Source: Collinsella ihumii
Lineage (GTDB): Bacteria; Actinomycetota; Coriobacteriia; Coriobacteriales; Coriobacteriaceae
Assembly: GCF_900046475.1 (NCBI RefSeq)
Contig: NZ_FCOU01000012.1
Coordinates: 131,924-195,923, forward strand
DNA length: 64,000 nt
Direction of reading: 5' to 3'
The notes beneath the pieces are model-generated. The model was not told the DNA's origin. It saw only the letters and a list, made by a program, of their open reading frames with translations, and did no database searches. Positions 58,484 through 64,000 of this stretch are shown here, piece after piece. The position numbers and the translations under genes were made by a program. The stretch's first letter is position 1. Each line of letters opens with the position of its first letter.

Positions 58484-58516
58484 CGGCCGCCCCGTCTCGC
58501 CGTCGCGCCCGACCCG

Positions 58517-60283
58517 TCAGCGGCGCCGGCTGTGGGAGTTGCGCCAGATCTCGCGCCCCAGCATGAGCGCGAGCACGAGCGCCGACAGGTACCCCAGAAA
58601 GCCGATGACGGGAATGCCGAAGATGACCGGCTCGATCTTGGCGTAGTAGACCACCGACGAGCCGATGAACAGGCCGGCGATGACGATGGCCATGGACATG
58701 CGGTCGACGATGCCGCCCACATGGCGCAGCACGCGCTCGCTGCCGAGCACCTGCGTGTTGATCTTGAGCTGGCCGCGCGTGAGCATGCGCGAGGCCAAGC
58801 CGAGCTGGTCGGCCGCCTCGAGCAGGCCCTTCGCCGCCCGCACCGACGCGTGCGCCATCTCCTCGGCGGTCTCGGCGGCGCGGGTGAAGGAGCTCTTCTC
58901 GTTTTTGATATGGGCCGAGATGATCTCGACCATGTTGACCTCGGGCATGTACTCGGACAGCAGGCCCTCGAGCGTCACCATACCGCGCGCGAACATCGTC
59001 ACGACGCTCGGCAGCTCGACGTCGTTTTTGCGCGCCAGGCTCACGAGCGACGTCAGGAACTCGCCGATATCCAGGTCCTTCAGGTTCAGGCCCGCGAAAT
59101 CCGCGACGATGAAGTCGAGGTCGGACAGAAACGTCGAATGGTCGAGCTCGGACGAGTCCCCGCGCGTGACCGCGAAGCGCATCAGGGAGTCCTTGAGCTT
59201 GGCGACGTCGTTCTCGGCGACCGAGAAGATGATGTCCTTCACGATCGCGCGGTCGTGGCTGGACATGCGCCCCACCATGCCCAGGTCGATGAAGTAGACC
59301 ACGTTGTCCTTCAAGATGATGTTTCCCGCATGCGGGTCGGCATGGAAGAAACCGTCGTCGAGCACCTGCGTCGAATAGTCCTCGACGATGCGCGCGCCGA
59401 TCTTCTCCAGGCTGTAGCCCGCCTCGGAAAGCGTCAGGGGGTCGGCGATCGAGATGCCGTCGATGTAGTCCATGACGACGATGTGCTCGGTGCAGTACTG
59501 CAGGTACGACCGCGGGCACGAGATGCCGCGCGTGTCCTTGTGGAACGTGTAGAAGTCGTCGAGGTTGCGCGCCTCCATGAGGAAGTTCGTCTCCTCGCGA
59601 AACGACTGCCACAGCTCCTCGACGACGCCCTGGAGGTCCACGAACTGGTCGGTCTTCACGAAGCGCGACGCCGTGCGCACGATGGAGCGCATGATGTCGA
59701 TGTCTTGCGCCATGACCTGCTGGGCACCCGGGCGCTGCACCTTGACGGCGACGTCCTCGCCGGTCAGCAGCCGCGCGCGATGGACCTGTGCGAGCGAGGC
59801 GCTTCCCAGCGGCTTGCGGTCGATCCACTCAAAGACCTCGGCGGTCTTGCGGCCGTACTCGGCCTCCAGACAGTCGCGAATCACCCAGAACGGCACCGGC
59901 TCCACGTCGGTGCGCAGGCGCCTCAGCTCGTCGCAGAACCGCTGCGGCAGGATCTCGGAGCGGTTCGCGAGGATCTGCCCCATCTTGACGAACATGGGGC
60001 CGAGCTCCTCGATGAGGCAGCGCAGGCGCACCGGCGTGATGTTGTTCCACGCCTCGTACTTGCGCACGAGGTTGAAGATCTCGGCGATGCGGCGCCTGCG
60101 CCCCTTCGCCGTGAGCTGGAACTCCTCGGCAGGAGCCATGACCTCCGGCTCATCCGGAAACTCGTCCTTTGCCCGCGCGCGCCTGTGGCCCAGGCGCGCC
60201 ATGAGCTCCTCGTCCTCGAAGACGATGGTATCGTCGGGGTCCAGTTTGTCCCGTTGTGAGCTGGTGGTGTCGACTCCTGCCAT
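58517..60283 (-). CDS. UbiB/ABC1-family atypical protein kinase
   Basis: 588 residues. The Ala-rich loop LGSASLAQVHRARL, catalytic Lys VAVKVQRPG, catalytic-loop DPHAGNIILKDN and metal-site IDLGMVGRM are all present, followed by two C-terminal membrane helices (VIFGIPVIGFLGYLSALVLAL). UbiB proteins bind ATP and aid quinone or lipid metabolism. A 9-base gap after the phasin-like gene indicates an operon. Confidence 0.92.
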   Translation of the reverse strand: MAGVDTTSSQRDKLDPDDTIVFEDEELMARLGHRRARAKDEFPDEPEVMAPAEEFQLTAKGRRRRIAEIFNLVRKYEAWNNITPVRLRCLIEELGPMFVKMGQILANRSEILPQRFCDELRRLRTDVEPVPFWVIRDCLEAEYGRKTAEVFEWIDRKPLGSASLAQVHRARLLTGEDVAVKVQRPGAQQVMAQDIDIMRSIVRTASRFVKTDQFVDLQGVVEELWQSFREETNFLMEARNLDDFYTFHKDTRGISCPRSYLQYCTEHIVVMDYIDGISIADPLTLSEAGYSLEKIGARIVEDYSTQVLDDGFFHADPHAGNIILKDNVVYFIDLGMVGRMSSHDRAIVKDIIFSVAENDVAKLKDSLMRFAVTRGDSSELDHSTFLSDLDFIVADFAGLNLKDLDIGEFLTSLVSLARKNDVELPSVVTMFARGMVTLEGLLSEYMPEVNMVEIISAHIKNEKSSFTRAAETAEEMAHASVRAAKGLLEAADQLGLASRMLTRGQLKINTQVLGSERVLRHVGGIVDRMSMAIVIAGLFIGSSVVYYAKIEPVIFGIPVIGFLGYLSALVLALMLGREIWRNSHSRRR

Positions 60284-60292
60284 GATGAATGC

Positions 60293-60736
60293 TTACGCGT
60301 CCTGCTCCGTCTCGGGCGCACTCGAGCCCTCGGCCTCCGCCGTCTCCTGCTCGACCTCGACCGCCTCGACCTTGACCGACACGGTGTCGTCGTCAACCGA
60401 GTCGACCAGATCGCGGACGTGCGCCATGAACTCGACGCGCTCCGCCTTGGTCATCGCGCGCACGCGCGCCAAGATGAGCTCGTCGAGGATGCGCTCGGCG
60501 ACGGTCTCGCCCTGGGTGTTCAAGCGGTCGGTCACATCCGAGAACGCACCGCCGGCGCGCTCGAAGATGTCGGACATGGAGCGGGCGAAATCGGGCGTCG
60601 AGGAGTCGCGACGGACCTCCTCGCCCTTGGCGGACAGGCTGTCGAGCACCTCCTTGCCCTTCTCGGCCGTGAGCGCAGCCGCTCCGAAACCGATGTTCAC
60701 CATATTGTTGACGAGGTCTTCGAACTTCGTGGCCAT
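60293..60736 (-). CDS. Phasin-like coiled-coil protein upstream of UbiB
   Basis: 147 residues, helical: KFEDLVNNMVNIGFGAAALTAEKGKEVLDSLSAKGEEV, then a charged acidic tail. This resembles the PhaF/poly-granule-associated (DUF1178-free) phasin-like family often found next to UbiB genes. RBS AAGGAGG precedes the ATG. Function unknown; no polyhydroxyalkanoate synthase is seen in this window, so a lipid- or membrane-associated role with UbiB is more likely. Confidence 0.8.
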   Translation of the reverse strand: MATKFEDLVNNMVNIGFGAAALTAEKGKEVLDSLSAKGEEVRRDSSTPDFARSMSDIFERAGGAFSDVTDRLNTQGETVAERILDELILARVRAMTKAERVEFMAHVRDLVDSVDDDTVSVKVEAVEVEQETAEAEGSSAPETEQDA

Positions 60737-60819
60737 GTGAGCCTCCTTATTCCGAACCGTGCCGGGCATTCGTCTGCTCGCCACGTGCGTATTGTCTTCT
60801 TGTACCCCGAACCGCCTCG

Positions 60820-62451
60820 TTAGTTGTCCGACATCGCGAAAGCGTTTTTCATCGCGAGGCTCGTGGTGAAGAGCACGCGGCCGAGCAGGTCGTCGGTCTC
60901 GCGCTTGAGGTCCGCCGCCATGCGGTCGTTCGCCTCCGCGAGCGCCGCGCTCACCTCGTCGCGGGGAAGCTTCTCCACCGCGGCGTCCGTCTCGCGCAGC
61001 AGGCGGTGCGCCATGCCGCCGATCTTCTCCTGATAGCGCTCGATATGGGCGGAGTTGTCGTGGAAGCGGGCGTCGGCGAGCGCCGCGATGATGCGGTTGG
61101 CCCAATAGAAGCTCTCGGACGTCACGCGCTCCGTCGTGTTCTCCAGGTACTCCGGCATGCGCTCGACGTTCGCGTAGAGCGGCACGAGCGCGTTGAACAC
61201 GTTGGAGCCGAAGGCCATCCACTGCACGCAGGCGTTCTCGTGCGCAACGTAGGGGCGGATCTGGAGCACCGCGAGCTGGCCGTTGCGGTTGATGCCGATG
61301 GGGCGGTACGCGCCGCGCGTGGCGTCGGTGCCGCCGCGGCCGTAGCAGTCGTAGGGCGTGCCCTGGTAGTGGGCGGACAGCACGTACTTCACGTCCTCGA
61401 TCGTGACCTTGCGCTCGGGCACACGGCTCCAGGGGATGTCGTCGGACTCGGGGCCGAAGGCGGCGTCCGGGCCGTCCCAGCCGTCGCCCGGGTTCAGGCA
61501 GCGCTGCATGTACCAGGCGCGCGGCGTGTTGTACACGTGGTCGGAATCGGAATGGGAGCCGAAGGCCTCGCGCGGGTTGAAGATGTCGCCAGCGAGCAGG
61601 CCTTCGCGAACGTCGTCCACGAAGTTGTCGAGGTCGTCGAGCATGTCGTCGTCGGCGTCGAACAGCGCGTCGGCCAGCTCGTCGTAGATGTCGTCCAGCG
61701 TGTCGTCGACCACGTGCGGCGCGAGCATGGTGAGGTTCAGGTGGTTGGCCTCCATCCACGCACGCAGGTCGGCGCTCGCCATGTGCTCGACCTGATCGCC
61801 CTCGGCGTCCGCCAGGTCGAAATAGTCGATGCCGAGCTGGTTCGGCATGGTGACATAGGCGTCGTCGGGCACGCGCTTGGCGATCCAGTGATGGCCGCCA
61901 ATGGTCTCCAGCCACCAGATCTCGGCGGCATCCGAAAACGCGATGCCGTTCATCTCGTAGGTGCCGTACCGCTCGAGCAGCTCGCCCAGGCGCTTGACGC
62001 CCTCGCGCGCGGTGCGGACGTAGGGCAGCACGACGGTGACGAAGTCCTCCTCGCCGAGCCCGCCGGGGACCGCGGGCACGTAGCCCTCCTCGCCCTCGGT
62101 GCCACGGGCGGGCGCATACTCCACGAGCGGGTCGGCGCCCAGCACGCGCTCGTTGCTCGTGATGGTCTCGGTGGCCGACATGCCCACGTTGGCCTCGTTG
62201 AAGCCGGCGGCGGCCCAGATGCCGTGGCCGGGCAGCGCGTCGGGCACCGAGCTGTAGCGCATCGGGTCGTCCGGCAAATCGAAGGTGAGGTGCGAGGCCG
62301 TCGCGGTATAGGTGCGCGGCTGGTCCGCCGGCATGACCACGGCCATGCGCTTGGGCTCGAACTTGCCGCCGGGCGAGTCCTCGTTGCGCGCCACGATCGT
62401 GGAGCCGTCATAGCTCGCGAGCTTACCTACCAGAATCGTCGTGCAGGCCAT
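60820..62451 (-). CDS. C69 family dipeptidase (PepD-like)
   Basis: 543 residues. Ntn-hydrolase N-terminus MACTTILVGKLASYDGSTIVARNEDSPGG with the nucleophile Cys at position 3 exposed after processing. PYVRTAREGVKRL and a long substrate domain follow. It cleaves dipeptides inside the cell and is common in gut anaerobes and lactobacilli. It lies near the phasin-like and UbiB genes on the same strand but with an 84-base gap. Confidence 0.92.
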   Translation of the reverse strand: MACTTILVGKLASYDGSTIVARNEDSPGGKFEPKRMAVVMPADQPRTYTATASHLTFDLPDDPMRYSSVPDALPGHGIWAAAGFNEANVGMSATETITSNERVLGADPLVEYAPARGTEGEEGYVPAVPGGLGEEDFVTVVLPYVRTAREGVKRLGELLERYGTYEMNGIAFSDAAEIWWLETIGGHHWIAKRVPDDAYVTMPNQLGIDYFDLADAEGDQVEHMASADLRAWMEANHLNLTMLAPHVVDDTLDDIYDELADALFDADDDMLDDLDNFVDDVREGLLAGDIFNPREAFGSHSDSDHVYNTPRAWYMQRCLNPGDGWDGPDAAFGPESDDIPWSRVPERKVTIEDVKYVLSAHYQGTPYDCYGRGGTDATRGAYRPIGINRNGQLAVLQIRPYVAHENACVQWMAFGSNVFNALVPLYANVERMPEYLENTTERVTSESFYWANRIIAALADARFHDNSAHIERYQEKIGGMAHRLLRETDAAVEKLPRDEVSAALAEANDRMAADLKRETDDLLGRVLFTTSLAMKNAFAMSDN

Positions 62452-62576
62452 AGCTGGTGATCCTCCTCGTCCGGCCGGACGCGGGATGCGCCGGCCATCG
62501 GTTTGCCGTCCGCACTAGTGTAACGCCTCGCCCGGACACGCGGCGTGACAGCAAGGCAGAGTCGTCGTCACGCCGG

Positions 62577-63767
62577 TCACGCCAGGCCCGTGGGAACCTC
62601 GACCGTAAAGGTCGTGACGCCGTCCTCGCTGGTCGCCGTGACCGTTCCCCCGTGCGCGCCGATGATCTCGCGGGCGATGGCGAGCCCGAGGCCCGCTCCC
62701 CCGTGGCGAGCGCCGCGCGCGCCGTCTTCGCGGAAGAACCGCTCGAAGATGCGCTCCAGGTGGGCCGGCGATATCTCCTTGCCCCGGTCGCTCACGACGA
62801 ACCTCGTCATGTGCCCCGCCTGCTCGAGAAGGCAGCGGACCTCGCTGCCCCGGTCCGCGAACGCGACGGCGTTGCGCACGATGTTCGCAAGGGCGCGCGC
62901 CATCTTGTCGGGGTCGATGAAGGCGCATGCCCCTTCCGGCACGTCGACCTCGATCGAGACCCCGCGCGCCTGGGCCCGGGGATACAGCTCGTCGGCGACC
63001 TGGCGCACAAGCATGCCCGCGTCCACGCGCTCCCGCTCGACGGGCATGGCGCCCAGGTTGTAGCGCGTGATCTCAAAGAACTCGTCCATCATGGCGTCGA
63101 GCGAGCGCGCCTTGGCCAGCGCCGTGCCCGCATAGCGGGCGCGCGTGTCCTCGGGAAGCCCCGGCTCCTCGGCGAGCAGGGCGAGATAGCCCACGATCGA
63201 GGTGAGCGGCGTCTTGATGTCGTGCGCAAGATAGGCCACGAGCTCGTTTTTGCGCTGCTCCGCCGCCTGTGCGGCGCGTTCGCGAGCCCGATCGCGCTCG
63301 GCCAGGCGCTCGAGCTCCACGTGCGCGGCGCCGAGGTGCGCGGGCAGCTCCGGCACGGCGCCCGTCCCCATCTCAGAGACGGCCCAGGTGAGCTCGTCCA
63401 CCTCGCGGGCCGCGCGGGCGCACCACAGCGCCGAGATGACGACGAGTCCCGCCGCGAACGCACTCCAGACCACCGGCCCCTCGATGACGGAGACCACGGC
63501 CCGGTAGTCCGACAGGTCGCGGAACCGGTAGTGCCCGTCGGCCATCGAGTCCTCCTGATAGCCGAGCATGCGGTACAGCTCGACCGACTCCTCGGGGACC
63601 TCCACCCAGACAGACGTGACGTCGGCGATGACGGCGGACAGCGCGTCGCCGAACAGCGCATGGGCGCCCCACACGGCGAGCGCGAACGCGACGGCGAAGG
63701 CGCCGAGCCGCGCGAGCAGCCCGCGCACGAGCCTGCGGCGCGTGTCGATTCCCTGCATGGTCCTCAT
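62577..63767 (-). CDS. Sensor histidine kinase (VanS-like)
   Basis: 396 residues. Two N-terminal membrane helices flank an extracellular domain of about 55 residues (VWVEVPEESVELYRML...), then HAMP-like, H-box LAHDIKTPLTSIVGYL, N-box NIVRNAVAFAD, G1 DRGKEISPAHLERIFERFF, G2 GAGLGLAIAREI. It follows the response regulator gene on the same strand with a 30-base gap. Confidence 0.92.
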   Translation of the reverse strand: MRTMQGIDTRRRLVRGLLARLGAFAVAFALAVWGAHALFGDALSAVIADVTSVWVEVPEESVELYRMLGYQEDSMADGHYRFRDLSDYRAVVSVIEGPVVWSAFAAGLVVISALWCARAAREVDELTWAVSEMGTGAVPELPAHLGAAHVELERLAERDRARERAAQAAEQRKNELVAYLAHDIKTPLTSIVGYLALLAEEPGLPEDTRARYAGTALAKARSLDAMMDEFFEITRYNLGAMPVERERVDAGMLVRQVADELYPRAQARGVSIEVDVPEGACAFIDPDKMARALANIVRNAVAFADRGSEVRCLLEQAGHMTRFVVSDRGKEISPAHLERIFERFFREDGARGARHGGAGLGLAIAREIIGAHGGTVTATSEDGVTTFTVEVPTGLA

Positions 63768-63797
63768 GGCTGCGATCGCCCTCCCCCCATCAGCGCG

Positions 63798-64000
63798 TCA
63801 TGGCGCGATCTTGTACCCCACGCCCCATACCGTCTCGATGAACACCTGGTCCGAGTCGATGGCCGACAGCTTCGAGCGAAGATGCCGGATGTGGACCATG
63901 ACGGAATTGGAGCTTGACGCCAGGTACGGCTCCCTCCACACCGACTCGTACAGCTCGCGCGTGGCCACGGGATGCCCGCGGGCCTCCAGCAGGGTCGCGA
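63798..64000 (-). CDS. Response regulator, C-terminal part (VanR-like)
   Basis: The window edge cuts this minus-strand gene. The 67 visible residues are the end of an OmpR-type winged helix: HPVATRELYESVWREPYL, SSNSVMVHIRHLRSKL and the terminal VWGVGYKIAP. The upstream receiver is beyond the edge. Cognate kinase follows immediately. Confidence 0.88.
   Translation of the reverse strand, partial: ATLLEARGHPVATRELYESVWREPYLASSSNSVMVHIRHLRSKLSAIDSDQVFIETVWGVGYKIAP

Noticed and set aside
58532-60259. Open frame of about 575 codons opposite the UbiB-like gene
   Set aside because: Antisense shadow of a family with intact kinase motifs.

Overview
The window is high-GC, gene-dense DNA with short leaders, frequent GTG and TTG starts, and a gene set that points to the Coriobacteriia, most likely Collinsella or a close relative. 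Supporting genes include DUF3793 next to flavodoxin, C69 dipeptidase, QueH, several DHA2 and other MFS exporters, GH3 and GH32 hydrolases, and anaerobe-type flavoproteins with ferredoxin domains. The taxon is inferred from gene content. No rRNA, tRNA or CRISPR array was seen.

Layout. 0-5 kb: the end of a Y-family polymerase with a YolD-like partner, a heavy-metal-associated membrane protein, then DUF3793-flavodoxin, an LUD protein and an Fe-dependent alcohol dehydrogenase. 5-15 kb: a GH3 lipoprotein, DNA repair genes (endonuclease IV, AlkA-like glycosylase, Ogt), DAHP synthase, QueA and RF3, then an internally deleted MFS gene. 15-20 kb: a sucrose locus (LacI regulator, operator palindrome, PTS permease remnant, GH32 hydrolase) and an NhaC antiporter. 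20-31 kb: S10 peptidase, methyltransferase, MFS/MmcQ, nitroreductase, a TetR-DHA2 efflux pair, AI-2E transporter and an XRE regulator. 31-42 kb: a response regulator-ABC-kinase locus with a 23-codon ORF between its ABC genes, a GntR-ABC operon with its own operator, and a TetR-MFS pair with two matching operators. 42-50 kb: small membrane proteins, an ATPase, DUF3267-QueH, a MetRS-like protein, an RlmA-like methyltransferase coupled to a 48-codon zinc-ribbon-like ORF, and a flavin/ferredoxin protein. 50-52 kb: an IS110-family element of IS1111 layout. 52-56 kb: a MarR-controlled amino-acid ABC operon ending in an ATP-grasp enzyme. 56-64 kb: GNAT, HD hydrolase, tRNA-dihydrouridine synthase, UbiB-like kinase, C69 peptidase, and a two-component system cut by the window edge.

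The most unusual content lies between genes. At least ten long perfect or near-perfect palindromes fall into several families, and a further short repeat of the type GGGTTGAAACGAACCCGTCCCC is scattered through the window. The IS110-family element sits inside one copy of that short repeat. Its transposase gene also carries a 50-bp stretch identical to the GntR regulator gene 13.7 kb away, which breaks the reading frame; this is either a real template switch or an assembly error.
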